A stretch of 64,000 nt of DNA from Bacillus sp. Cs-700 (GTDB lineage: Bacteria; Bacillota; Bacilli; Bacillales; Guptibacillaceae), in contig NZ_CP041063.1 of the NCBI RefSeq assembly GCF_011082085.1, positions 3,024,001 to 3,088,000 on the forward strand, in the 5' to 3' direction. The translations under genes were made by a program, and so were the position numbers. Shown in pieces: positions 7,959-16,120 of this stretch. The first letter of the stretch is position 1. Each line of letters opens with the position of its first letter. The notes below the pieces were generated by a model. That model was not told where the DNA came from. It searched no databases and worked only from the letters and a program-made list of their open reading frames with translations.

Positions 7959-9248
7959 ATGGAAACGGCAGTTAGCCAACAATTAAAGCAGGTTGAAAAA
8001 CAAGATACAGAATCACTGAATTTATTTCACTCCACTCAAATTGTCGTGAAGGAAGCACTGGACCAATTAGGCTATTCAGATGAGATGTATGAACTTTTAA
8101 AGGAACCAATGAGAATGCTAACTGTCCGTATTCCTGTGCGAATGGATAATGATAAGGTTCGCATTTTTACCGGATATCGGTCTCAACATAATGATGCGGT
8201 GGGACCAACAAAAGGTGGGGTGCGATTTCATCCAGAGGTAAATGAAGATGAAGTAAAGGCGCTATCTTTATGGATGAGTTTAAAATGTGGGATCGCCAAT
8301 TTACCTTACGGCGGAGGAAAGGGCGGGATCATTTGTGATCCACGTGAGATGTCTTTTCGCGAATTGGAACGATTAAGCCGTGGCTATGTTCGTGCAATCA
8401 GTCAGATTGTTGGGCCGACAAAAGATATTCCTGCTCCAGATGTTTTTACAAATTCACAAATTATGGCATGGATGATGGATGAATACAGTCGGATTCGAGA
8501 ATTTGATTCTCCTGGCTTCATTACAGGTAAACCAGTGGTGCTTGGTGGCTCTCATGGAAGAGAAACTGCAACAGCTCGTGGCGTCACGATTTGCATTGAA
8601 GAGGCTGCTAGAAAAAAAGGAATCAAACTGCAGGGAGCACGCGTCGTCATTCAGGGGTTTGGCAATGCTGGTAGTTTCCTAGCGAAATTCATGCATGATG
8701 CTGGGGCTAAAATCATTGGAATCTCTGATGCTTATGGTGCGATTTATGATTCTGAAGGTCTTGATATTGATGACTTGCTAGATCGGCGTGATAGTTTCGG
8801 AACGGTGACAACTTTATTTAACAACACGATTACGAATAAAGATCTTCTTGAGTTAGACTGCGATATTCTTGTGCCAGCTGCAATTTCAAATCAAATTACA
8901 ATCGAAAATGCTTCAGCCATTAAAGCTTCCATTGTAGTAGAAGCTGCTAATGGTCCGACATCAATTGAGGCTACCAAAATCTTAACAAAGCGGAATATTT
9001 TACTTGTTCCTGATGTACTGGCAAGTTCAGGTGGTGTGACAGTCTCGTATTTTGAATGGGTCCAAAATAATCAGGGGTACTATTGGACCGAAGAAGAAGT
9101 AGAAGCAAGGTTACGAAAGGTGATCGTAGAGTCTTTTGCGAAAGTTTATGAAATCTCAAAAACTTACCACGTTGATACAAGGTTAGCAGCTTATATGGCA
9201 GGTATTCGAAAGATGGCAGAAGCTTCAAAGTTTCGAGGTTGGGTTTAG
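7959..9248 (+). CDS. rocG: Catabolic NAD-type glutamate dehydrogenase
   Basis: A 429-residue hexameric-type glutamate dehydrogenase: substrate-binding K-G-G-V-R-F-H-P, the catalytic Lys in P-Y-G-G-G-K-G-G-I, the conserved D-I-P-A-P-D-V, and a Rossmann region with V-I-Q-G-F-G-N-A-G-S. It oxidises glutamate made by RocD to 2-oxoglutarate and ammonia. Position in a roc operon favours RocG over its paralog GudB. The start ATG has GAGGTG upstream. The gene shows no in-frame direct repeat insertion of the type that inactivates some GudB proteins. The next gene begins 41 bases downstream. Confidence 0.93.
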   Translation: METAVSQQLKQVEKQDTESLNLFHSTQIVVKEALDQLGYSDEMYELLKEPMRMLTVRIPVRMDNDKVRIFTGYRSQHNDAVGPTKGGVRFHPEVNEDEVKALSLWMSLKCGIANLPYGGGKGGIICDPREMSFRELERLSRGYVRAISQIVGPTKDIPAPDVFTNSQIMAWMMDEYSRIREFDSPGFITGKPVVLGGSHGRETATARGVTICIEEAARKKGIKLQGARVVIQGFGNAGSFLAKFMHDAGAKIIGISDAYGAIYDSEGLDIDDLLDRRDSFGTVTTLFNNTITNKDLLELDCDILVPAAISNQITIENASAIKASIVVEAANGPTSIEATKILTKRNILLVPDVLASSGGVTVSYFEWVQNNQGYYWTEEEVEARLRKVIVESFAKVYEISKTYHVDTRLAAYMAGIRKMAEASKFRGWV

Positions 9249-9289
9249 GTCGGATTCTATATTACTATAATGAAAGGGAGGATGATAGA

Positions 9290-9544
9290 ATGAGTGAGAT
9301 CGTTCATAAAATCAACAGTCCTTATTATGGTACAATTGAGCAGGTCGTTACACAGCCATTGGATCATGTATATGAGTGGGAAACCTTGTTTTTAGTTAAA
9401 ACAGGCGAAGGTAAACTTGAACATATTAATGTTGGAGTAAGTGGACATCTCCTTTCAATAGAAGTGAGCCAGGGAGAAGAGATCACACCTGTTACAGTGT
9501 TAGGGACCTTGAGAGATGATTTGTTAATAACTGGTAGTGATTGA
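9290..9544 (+). CDS. Small biotinyl/lipoyl-like domain protein lacking the modified-lysine motif
   Basis: The 84-residue protein starts at the ATG at 9290, preceded by AAAGGGAGG; a 17-residue upstream extension overlapping rocG has no better signal. The C-terminal half (V-S-G-H-L-L-S-I-E-V-S-Q-G-E-E-I-T) matches the second hammerhead hairpin of biotinyl/lipoyl domains, whereas the region where MKM or DKA should stand reads T-G-E-G-K-L-E-H-I, so no canonical attachment motif is present. It lies between rocG and the antiporter and is likely co-transcribed. Its role is unknown; possibilities are a structural adaptor or a domain attached at the nearby Lys. Assignment rests on pattern resemblance. 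Confidence 0.6.
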   Translation: MSEIVHKINSPYYGTIEQVVTQPLDHVYEWETLFLVKTGEGKLEHINVGVSGHLLSIEVSQGEEITPVTVLGTLRDDLLITGSD

Positions 9545-9625
9545 TGAAAGGTAAGCGCGCCACCCTTTTCTGTTTAGGCAGAAGAGGTACATAGGTAGAC
9601 CATGAATCAAACTGGAGGTAAGCGA

Positions 9626-11059
9626 ATGAGGAGAACCGATAAGCAGATGACTTTTGGTTTAGCAATTGTTCCGTTCATAGCTATGATTGTTGCGATGGTT
9701 TTTACCATTGTCGTTTTTGAAGGAAGTGCCCATATTCCTCTTATTTTGGGTGCTGTCGTATCCGCTTTCATTGCTTGGTTTGTTGGTTTCAGTTGGGGTG
9801 AAATCGAATCTAGTATTTACAAAGGAATTCGTCTTGCGTTACCAGCAGTGGTTATCATCATTCTTGTAGGGATCGTTATAGGTGCCTGGATTGGCGGAGG
9901 AATTGTAGCAACGATGTTTTATTATGGTTTAAAGCTCATATCGCCGGCTTTTTTCTTAGTTTCTATTGCGGTTATTTGTGCAATTGTCTCGATTGCGACG
10001 GGAAGTTCGTGGTCCACAATGGGGACAATCGGTATTGCAGGGATGGGAATAGGAATGAGTATGGACATTCCTTCTGGGATGGTTGCTGGAGCAATTATTT
10101 CAGGAGCGTACTTTGGCGATAAAATGTCTCCTCTTTCAGATACGACGAATCTCGCTTCAGGAACAGTAGGGGCAAATTTGTTCGAGCATATTAAGCATAT
10201 GACGTATACTACAGTGCCCGCCTTTATCATTGCTCTAGGTGTTTACTGGTATTTAGGAACAAAATTTGCCTCAAATAAGATTGATTTTGAGAAAATCGAA
10301 GCGATTATGAAAGTGTTACAAGAAGAGTTTGTTATTTCACCCTGGCTCCTTATAGCGCCAGCTCTAGTAATTGTATTAGTATCAAAAAAAGTACCCGTTA
10401 TCCCTTCCTTAATTTCTGGTATTATTCTGGGTTTTCTTGCTGATGTTTTTGTGCAGAGCGGTGATGTAGGAACAGCAGTCAATACATTGCAAAGCGGGTT
10501 TTTCATTGAAACAGGGAATGCCACAATCGATGAACTTTTCAATCGAGGTGGGATAGACGATATGATGTATACCGTCTCTCTCGTAATTTGTGCGATGACG
10601 TTTGGTGGAATACTAGAAAACACAGGAATGCTTCATGCAATTGTAAATCAAATTATTAAAATAGCAAAAACAGCAAAAGGGTTATTAACAACGACAGTGA
10701 TGTCTGCCTTTGCAACAAATGTGTTAACGGCAGAGCAGTATATATCAGTAGTGCTACCAGGTCGGATGTATGTGAAGAGATATAGGGATTTAAATCTCCA
10801 TCCCAAAAATTTATCAAGGGCCATCGAGGATGGTGGGACATTAACTTCTGTGTTTGTCCCGTGGAATACGTGTGCTGTATTTATCTTTGGTACTTTAGGA
10901 GTTTCTGTGATGGACTATGCGCCATATGCGATTTTAAATTATCTCGTGCCGATTCTTTCGATTGTCTTTGCATGGACTGGTTTAACAGTTGCTTATATGA
11001 CAAAGGAAGAGAGAATGAGCTGGGTAGAGGATGAAGAGAAGGTAGAAGAAGTAGGATAA
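9626..11059 (+). CDS. NhaC-family sodium/proton antiporter (possibly amino-acid exchanging)
   Basis: A hydrophobic protein of 477 residues from the ATG at 9626 (GGAGGT six bases upstream; an in-frame ATG at 9602 lacks a site). It carries NhaC-family hallmarks such as G-A-I-I-S-G-A-Y-F-G-D-K-M-S-P-L-S-D-T-T-N-L-A and a C-terminal F-V-P-W-N-T-C region. The family includes sodium/proton and malate/lactate-type antiporters in the cell membrane. Placement after rocD, rocG and the lipoyl-like protein, with a terminator after it, suggests that it moves an arginine- or ornithine-pathway solute, or sodium coupled to it; this is inference. Confidence 0.85.
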   Translation: MRRTDKQMTFGLAIVPFIAMIVAMVFTIVVFEGSAHIPLILGAVVSAFIAWFVGFSWGEIESSIYKGIRLALPAVVIIILVGIVIGAWIGGGIVATMFYYGLKLISPAFFLVSIAVICAIVSIATGSSWSTMGTIGIAGMGIGMSMDIPSGMVAGAIISGAYFGDKMSPLSDTTNLASGTVGANLFEHIKHMTYTTVPAFIIALGVYWYLGTKFASNKIDFEKIEAIMKVLQEEFVISPWLLIAPALVIVLVSKKVPVIPSLISGIILGFLADVFVQSGDVGTAVNTLQSGFFIETGNATIDELFNRGGIDDMMYTVSLVICAMTFGGILENTGMLHAIVNQIIKIAKTAKGLLTTTVMSAFATNVLTAEQYISVVLPGRMYVKRYRDLNLHPKNLSRAIEDGGTLTSVFVPWNTCAVFIFGTLGVSVMDYAPYAILNYLVPILSIVFAWTGLTVAYMTKEERMSWVEDEEKVEEVG

Positions 11060-11085
11060 GTAGGTTAATAGGAAGCGATATGAAA

Positions 11086-11123
11086 TAAAAAGCAGAATTC
11101 CTTTTGAAGGGATTCTGCTTTTT
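11086..11123. terminator. Rho-independent terminator after the roc cluster
   Basis: AAAAAGCAGAATTCC pairs with GGGATTCTGCTTTTT around a short loop, A-run on one side and T-run on the other, so it serves both the antiporter gene and the convergent PH-domain gene. Confidence 0.85.
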
Positions 11124-11138
11124 GAATTGATCTAAATT

Positions 11139-11516
11139 TTATCGGCAAAGCTCCGTAAGAATTTTTTGGACTGTATAGATGCTATCGTCCTTCTTAAACT
11201 GTTTTGAGAAAGTAGGAGTCTGTGAACTAGAGACCCAGATTTTAAGCTCTGCATCAAGATCGAAGTGTCCTGCTGTTTCAATACTGAAGTGTGAAATGCT
11301 CTTATATGGAACAGAATGATATTCTACTTTCTTACCTGTCATCCCCTGCTTGTCAACAAATAAAAGCCGTTTGTCTGTGAACACGATTAAATCTCTGACA
11401 AGCTTAAACGCAGCGTTCACCTCTTCTGTGTCAGCAAGAATGTTAGACAGTTCTTTCTTCACATCTTCTTTTTTCATCGTAGAAGCATTTCCCATAAATC
11501 CGCTTAAAATGCCCAT
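11139..11516 (-). CDS. Bacterial PH-domain protein (YvbH N-terminal type)
   Basis: The 125-residue protein matches the bacterial pleckstrin-homology-like fold (bPH_1): alternating strands with L-I-V-F-T-D-K-R-L-L-F-V-D, Y-H-S-V-P-Y-K-S-I-S-H-F-S-I-E-T-A-G and a terminal helix V-Q-K-I-L-T-E-L. There is no signal peptide or membrane segment. GGAGGAGT precedes the start. It is a single gene, convergent with the roc cluster. Functions of this family are mostly unknown; oligomerising or binding scaffolds are suspected. Confidence 0.8.
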   Translation of the reverse strand: MGILSGFMGNASTMKKEDVKKELSNILADTEEVNAAFKLVRDLIVFTDKRLLFVDKQGMTGKKVEYHSVPYKSISHFSIETAGHFDLDAELKIWVSSSQTPTFSKQFKKDDSIYTVQKILTELCR

Positions 11517-11573
11517 TGTAACTCCTCCTCACATTTTTTATCATGCTCTCCCTCATATTCTAGCATAGGTAGT

Positions 11574-11609
11574 GCCTGTCACCACCCGAACTGGATCGAA
11601 TGGTGTCGA
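11574..11609 (+). repeat. Bipartite dispersed repeat, copy 2
   Basis: GCCTGTCACCACCCG at 11574-11588, 15 variable bases, then TGTCGA at 11604-11609. It lies between the divergent PH-domain and hydrolase genes and preserves the same spacing as the other two copies. Confidence 0.75.
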
Positions 11610-11726
11610 GCAATATATGGATAAAAAAGCGGGTTTTTGCATACGTATCGAATGATGCTCGTGCTACACTCAAGTTAACAATGCAATCAGGAAGAACAGC
11701 AGTGATTACTATTAGGAGGGGTAACA

Positions 11727-12533
11727 ATGCCATTCATGAATCTTGAAGATGATCTTGAAATTTATTATGAAGATGTGGGAATGGGGAGTCCAGTTATCTT
11801 TATTCACGGTGTTTGGATGAGTAGCCGTTTTTTCAAAAAGCAGCTTCCTTACTTTAGACAGAAGTATCGAGCCATTTCTCTGGATTTAAGGGGTCATGGC
11901 CAGTCCTCTCATGTTCAAACTGGTCATACTGTGGCAAACTATGCTCGTGACCTTAAGAAGTTCATTGATGAACTTCACTTAAAAGAAGTCACGCTAGTTG
12001 GTTGGTCAATGGGAGCCTTTGTCATTTGGGAATATTTGCATCAGTTCGGTGAAGACAATGTGAAGGGAACGGTTATTGTTGATGAGCTCGCATCTGACTT
12101 CAAATGGCCTGATTATGATATAGGTGCATTTGATCTCCCAGCACTTACAGGGATGATGAGAGATATTCAATCCGATCAGAAGGGATTGCTTCAAGGGTTT
12201 ATTCCACTGATGTTCAAAGAGGACCGCTCTCAATCTGAGCTTGAGTGGATGTTAGCGGAGACAACGAAAATGCCAGCTTCCATTGCGAGTGCTATTTTAT
12301 TCGATCAATCGATCATTGACTGCCGTCCTTATTTAAATCAAATCACGAAACCAACGCTATTGTGTTTTGGAAAAGAAGAAAAGCTCATCCCTGTAGCAGC
12401 AGGAGAACACTTAGAACGTGAAATCCCTAACGCAAAACTCGTCTTATTCGAAGATAGCTGCCACTGTCCCTTTATAGAAGAAACTGACCGATTTAATCGG
12501 ATCGTTGATGAATTTATAGGGAATTTAAATTAG
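11727..12533 (+). CDS. Alpha/beta-hydrolase
   Basis: The 268-residue protein has the alpha/beta-hydrolase layout: oxyanion region V-I-F-I-H-G-V-W, L-D-L-R-G-H-G-Q-S, nucleophile S94 in G-W-S-M-G, and a C-terminal catalytic His in S-C-H-C-P-F-I-E-E. There is no signal peptide, so it is cytosolic. TTAGGAGGGG precedes the ATG and a terminator follows, so it appears monocistronic. It belongs to the esterase/non-haem chloroperoxidase-like group; the substrate cannot be read from sequence. Confidence 0.85.
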   Translation: MPFMNLEDDLEIYYEDVGMGSPVIFIHGVWMSSRFFKKQLPYFRQKYRAISLDLRGHGQSSHVQTGHTVANYARDLKKFIDELHLKEVTLVGWSMGAFVIWEYLHQFGEDNVKGTVIVDELASDFKWPDYDIGAFDLPALTGMMRDIQSDQKGLLQGFIPLMFKEDRSQSELEWMLAETTKMPASIASAILFDQSIIDCRPYLNQITKPTLLCFGKEEKLIPVAAGEHLEREIPNAKLVLFEDSCHCPFIEETDRFNRIVDEFIGNLN

Positions 12534-12541
12534 CTTATGAA

Positions 12542-12575
12542 AGAGACAAGTAGCTCGTTTACTTGTCTTTTCTAA
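12542..12575 (+). terminator. Terminator after the alpha/beta-hydrolase gene
   Basis: AGACAAGTA and TACTTGTCT form a nine-base stem around GCTCGTT, followed by TTTTCTAATT. Confidence 0.75.
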
Positions 12576-12649
12576 TTATTCAAAAACTTTATTATTTTTA
12601 TAAAAAAAGCTATTGCTTATCCAAAAATGCTGGGATATAATAACATCAA

Positions 12650-12663
12650 CGAAAGCGCTTTCG
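12650..12663. promoter_or_regulatory. LacI/CcpA-type operator before the LacI-family gene
   Basis: CGAAAGCGCTTTCG is a perfect 14-base palindrome with the central CG of LacI-family operators, 17 bases before the regulator start codon. It fits autoregulation, or catabolite control by CcpA because the core resembles cre. Confidence 0.65.
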
Positions 12664-12680
12664 ATCCAGAGGAGACAAAG

Positions 12681-13697
12681 ATGATTACAATCTATGATTT
12701 AGCAAGAAAAACTGGATTTTCAAGTACGACTGTTTCCAAAGCTCTTAATAATTATCCAGATGTTAGCAAAAAGACGAGGCAGGCCATTCTTGATACGGCT
12801 ACTGAAATGGGCTACTTACCAAATGCTCATGCACAATCTCTTTCAACGAAGAAATCATGGACAATAGGCGTCATGTTTTCAGAAGACAATCAAATCGGGA
12901 TGAAGCATCCATTTTTCAGTGCTGTTATTGAAAGCTTTCGTAAACATGCTGAGAAGGAAGGCTATGATCTGATTCTTGCTTCTAGAAATCTTCGTAACAG
13001 AGGTTCGAGTTACCTTGAGCACTTCCTGTATCGAGGTGTAGACGGTATTGTGGTTATCTGTTCAGATCCGAATGATCCACAGGTGCAAGAAATGATTGAT
13101 GCTAGCATTCCAATTGTTGTCATCGATATGAGTAATCGAAACTGTAGTGTCGTATTCTCTGATAATCTTTCCGGTGGTGCACTTGCAATTAACTACTTGT
13201 ATTCGCTTGGCCATAGGAAGATTGCCCATATTTCAGGTGAACCTTCTATCTATGCTGGTCAAGTAAGAATTCATGGATATTCGGACGCGATGAAGAAGTT
13301 AGAGCTTCCAATTTTAGAAGGCTATCTTGTAAATGGTGGAATGTTTTCTATTGAAGAAGGCGCCAAAGCCATGGATAAGCTTCTTGATTTAAAAGAGCCT
13401 CCTACAGCTATCTTTGTAGCAGGGGACCATATGGCCATAGGTGCAATGGAAGCTGCTAAGAAAAGAGGGTACAATATCCCGGATGATATCTCGATCATCG
13501 GTTATGATGATATTGAAATGGCAAGTTATGTAACACCGAAATTAACAACAATTAAACAGGATACTGATTCAATTGGCATTCGTGCAACCCAGCTTCTTAT
13601 GAAGCAAATCATTCAAAAGAAAAAAATCATCACAGAAGAAATTATCCCAGTCGAGTTAATTGAAAGAGAATCTTGTAAACGACTAAAGAAAAAATAA
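12681..13697 (+). CDS. LacI-family regulator of the beta-glucan locus
   Basis: From the ATG at 12681 (AGAGGAGA upstream) the protein has 338 residues, the usual LacI/GalR length. The N-terminal helix-turn-helix reads I-T-I-Y-D-L-A-R-K-T-G-F-S followed by T-T-V-S-K-A-L-N-N, and the hinge has L-P-N-A-H-A-Q-S-L. The remainder is a periplasmic-binding-like sugar sensor, ending with G-Y-D-D-I-E-M-A-S-Y. A longer frame beginning at 12627 would run through the operator at 12650 and is rejected. It sits directly upstream of the ABC transporter and glycosidase genes, whose promoter region carries two matching palindromes, so it most likely represses them until an oligosaccharide binds. Confidence 0.9.
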   Translation: MITIYDLARKTGFSSTTVSKALNNYPDVSKKTRQAILDTATEMGYLPNAHAQSLSTKKSWTIGVMFSEDNQIGMKHPFFSAVIESFRKHAEKEGYDLILASRNLRNRGSSYLEHFLYRGVDGIVVICSDPNDPQVQEMIDASIPIVVIDMSNRNCSVVFSDNLSGGALAINYLYSLGHRKIAHISGEPSIYAGQVRIHGYSDAMKKLELPILEGYLVNGGMFSIEEGAKAMDKLLDLKEPPTAIFVAGDHMAIGAMEAAKKRGYNIPDDISIIGYDDIEMASYVTPKLTTIKQDTDSIGIRATQLLMKQIIQKKKIITEEIIPVELIERESCKRLKKK

Positions 13698-13756
13698 TTT
13701 TTTTTAGTCGTATAAGAAACCGCTTTCAATGAAGGGGATTTATATTTTTGGTTAAA

Positions 13757-13772
13757 TCGAAACCGGTTTCGA
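13757..13772. promoter_or_regulatory. LacI-family operator O1 of the glucan operon
   Basis: TCGAAACCGGTTTCGA is a perfect palindrome. An equivalent site is centred 34 bases downstream. Both share the CGAAACCGGTTTCG core, related to but distinct from the site before the regulator gene. Confidence 0.8.
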
Positions 13773-13791
13773 TTTTATTTTATACCTATTT

Positions 13792-13805
13792 CGAAACCGG
13801 TTTCG
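13792..13805. promoter_or_regulatory. LacI-family operator O2 of the glucan operon
   Basis: CGAAACCGGTTTCG, a perfect 14-base palindrome 40 bases before the binding-protein start codon. Paired with O1 it suggests repression by two dimers on or near the promoter. Confidence 0.8.
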
Positions 13806-13844
13806 CTAATAATACATTCTTTGAAAAAAGGAAGGGGCTCATCC

Positions 13845-15157
13845 ATGAAAAAGGTTATTGGTCTTATGATGTCACTCGTCTTATTGTTTGGTATTTTAGC
13901 TGGGTGTTCAAACTCGGAGTCTTCAGGTGAAGCAAAAGGGGATAAAGATGTTGATTTAAAAGTTTGGTCTTTTACCGATGAGTTAAAAAAACCAATTACA
14001 AAATTTGAAGAAAAAAATGGTGTGAAAATCGAGCTAACAATTGTACCGATTGCTGATTACCCTACTAAGCTTAAGCCTGTTCTTGAAAGTGGCGTAGGAG
14101 CACCTGATGTGTTTACAGGAGAAATCGCGTTTTTGAAGCAATGGGTAAATGCTGGTTACTGGGAAAACCTTTCTGAGGACCCTTATAACGTAAATGAAAT
14201 TGCAGATAACTATGTGCCTTATGTTTTTGACTTAGGTAAGGATGAGAATGGTGATGTAAGAGCATTATCATGGCAAACAACTCCTGGTGGAATTTACTAC
14301 AAGCGTAGTATTGCGAAAGAAGTGCTTGGCACAGATGATCCTGATGAAATTGGTGAAATGCTAACGTCAATGGATAAAGTATTTGAAGTATCAGAAAAAA
14401 TGAAAGAAAAAGGTTACCGTATGTTCCCTGATGAAGGATCGATTCGCTGGTTCTCTCAAGGAGATGATCCTCAAGCTTGGGTCAATGAAAAGGATGAATT
14501 ACAGTTAACAGATCAAAAAATCGAATTTCTAGATTATGCAAAAAAACTGCGTGAAGAAAGCTATACAGCACTTGCTCCAGAATGGTCACCTTCATGGTTC
14601 GAAGCAATGGATAAGCCAATTAAGGTAAAAGAAAATGGTGATGAAACTGAAACAGAAGTTTTCTCTTATGTTCTTCCTACATGGGGTCTACATAGTGTCT
14701 TGAAGACAAATGTAGAAGACTCTGTTGGAGACTGGGCAGTAACAAGTGGTCCTAGTCCGTATTTCTGGGGGGAACTTGGTTAGGTGTCTACAACAAGTCT
14801 GAGAATAAAGAGCTTGCGTATGATTTTGTGAAAATGATGACACAAGATGATGAATTCCTAACAGATTGGGCGAAAGAAACAGGCGATGTTCTTTCTTATC
14901 TTCCAGTTACGAATGAAATCAAAGGCGATTTTAGTGATGAGTTCCTTGGTGGACAAAATAACTATCAGTTCTTCCTTGAGCAAGCAAAGAGCATTGAGCC
15001 AGGTATCGTAACAAAGTACGATCAGCAGCTTGATACATTCTATGGTAATGCGGTTCAGGAGTATGTAGACGGTAAGAAATCAAAAGACGAAGCGATTGCT
15101 GAATTTTATAAGAAAGCACAAAATGCTTACCCTGAATTAAAGGTACCAAAGAAGTAA
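13845..15157 (+). pseudogene. Sugar ABC transporter substrate-binding lipoprotein, frameshifted
   Basis: The protein begins at the ATG at 13845 (GGAAGGGG upstream) with a lipoprotein signal (hydrophobic stretch then L-A-G-C), followed by a CUT1-type extracellular solute-binding domain. The frame stops at 14781-14783 just after a run of six G (14767-14772). Adding one G restores an uninterrupted frame that reads W-G-G-T-W-L-G-V-Y-N-K and joins the second segment to 15157 (A-Y-D-F-V-K-M-M-T), giving about 437 residues, normal for the family. So this is either a one-base deletion in a homopolymer or a sequencing error. The two permeases downstream are intact. The operon has no ATPase gene, so a shared MsmX-type ATPase is expected. 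Confidence 0.88.
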
Positions 15158-15166
15158 GAAGTGTAG

Positions 15167-15190
15167 GCGGTGTAAGGATTCTTATACCGC
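15167..15190 (+). other. Intra-operon stem-loop between binding protein and permease genes
   Basis: GCGGTGTAAG and CTTATACCGC pair (one G-U) around GATT; only a weak T-rich tail follows. Such hairpins after solute-binding-protein genes commonly protect the upstream mRNA and lower permease expression. Confidence 0.6.
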
Positions 15191-15217
15191 TTATCTTATT
15201 TTGAAAGGAGCGACGAG

Positions 15218-16117
15218 ATGAAGAATCTGAACCGCTATGGCTATGCCTTTATAGCTCCGTTTTGGATCATTTTTCTCATATTTAATATCTATCCTGTAGC
15301 ACTAACCTTCTACTATAGTTTTACAAATTACAGCGGTAGTGGAACGGCAGAAGTAGTTGGATTTGCGAATTACCAACGATTAATAGCTGACTCTTATTTT
15401 GTAGAGGCCTTCTTTAATACATGGAAAATCTGGGGTGTGAACTTTGCTCTCCAAATTGTTATTGCACTTATTCTAGCTATGATCTTCTCAGATGCGCGAG
15501 TGAAAATGAAAGGACTTTCATTCTTCCGCTCGATCTTCTATCTACCAAATTTAATTACGGTCAGTTCGGTGGCCTTATTATTTGGCATTCTACTGGATTG
15601 GCAGCACGGATCGTTAAATATGGTTTTAATGAATATCGGGGTTATCTCAGAGCCTATTAACTGGTTGAATCAGCCAACAACTGCTCAACTTTCAGTATCT
15701 CTTATTCTCACGTGGATGTGGTTTGGGCATTCCTTCATCGTCGTTATGGCGGGTGTATCAGGAATTTCCACTGATTTCTATGAAGCTGCTTTAATTGACG
15801 GAGCGAATCGTTGGCAAACCTTCACCAAAATTACGCTTCCTTTGTTAAAACCGATCCTTCTTTACATTATGATTACCTCGTTAATTGGTGGTCTCCAGCT
15901 ATTTGATTTACCTATGCTTTTAACAGATGGTATTGGTTCTCCAGATGGATCGTTAAATACGATGGTTCTCTACTTATACAACCAGGCATTTAAGTACAAC
16001 AATTATGGTTACGCTGCTGCAGTTGCATACGGGCTGTTTATTATTACAGTGATCTTCTCAGCAATTGTCTTTAAATCAATGTATGGCAACGAGCGTAAAC
16101 AAGCGAGGCGGGTGTAA
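15218..16117 (+). CDS. Sugar ABC transporter permease (MalF type)
   Basis: A 299-residue integral membrane protein with the usual six-helix CUT1 permease pattern. The EAA loop that contacts the ATPase is visible (Y-E-A-A-L-I-D-G-A-N-R-W-Q-T-F-T-K-I-T-L, about residues 189-208). The N-terminus runs straight into the first helix (A-F-I-A-P-F-W-I-I-F-L-I-F). AAAGGAG precedes the ATG. It lies between the binding-protein gene and the second permease, four bases from the latter, so the two are co-translated. Likely substrates are beta-glucan oligosaccharides, inferred from the glycosidases that follow. Confidence 0.92.
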   Translation: MKNLNRYGYAFIAPFWIIFLIFNIYPVALTFYYSFTNYSGSGTAEVVGFANYQRLIADSYFVEAFFNTWKIWGVNFALQIVIALILAMIFSDARVKMKGLSFFRSIFYLPNLITVSSVALLFGILLDWQHGSLNMVLMNIGVISEPINWLNQPTTAQLSVSLILTWMWFGHSFIVVMAGVSGISTDFYEAALIDGANRWQTFTKITLPLLKPILLYIMITSLIGGLQLFDLPMLLTDGIGSPDGSLNTMVLYLYNQAFKYNNYGYAAAVAYGLFIITVIFSAIVFKSMYGNERKQARRV

Positions 16118-16120
16118 ATC

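Noticed and set aside
12627-12680. Longer start for the LacI-family gene
   Set aside because: It would translate through the palindromic operator; the helix-turn-helix begins at 12681 with its own ribosome site.
14767-14783. Programmed frameshifting in the binding-protein gene
   Set aside because: No slippery heptamer with a downstream structure or upstream Shine-Dalgarno-like stimulator is evident, and solute-binding proteins are not known to use it; deletion or sequencing error is simpler.
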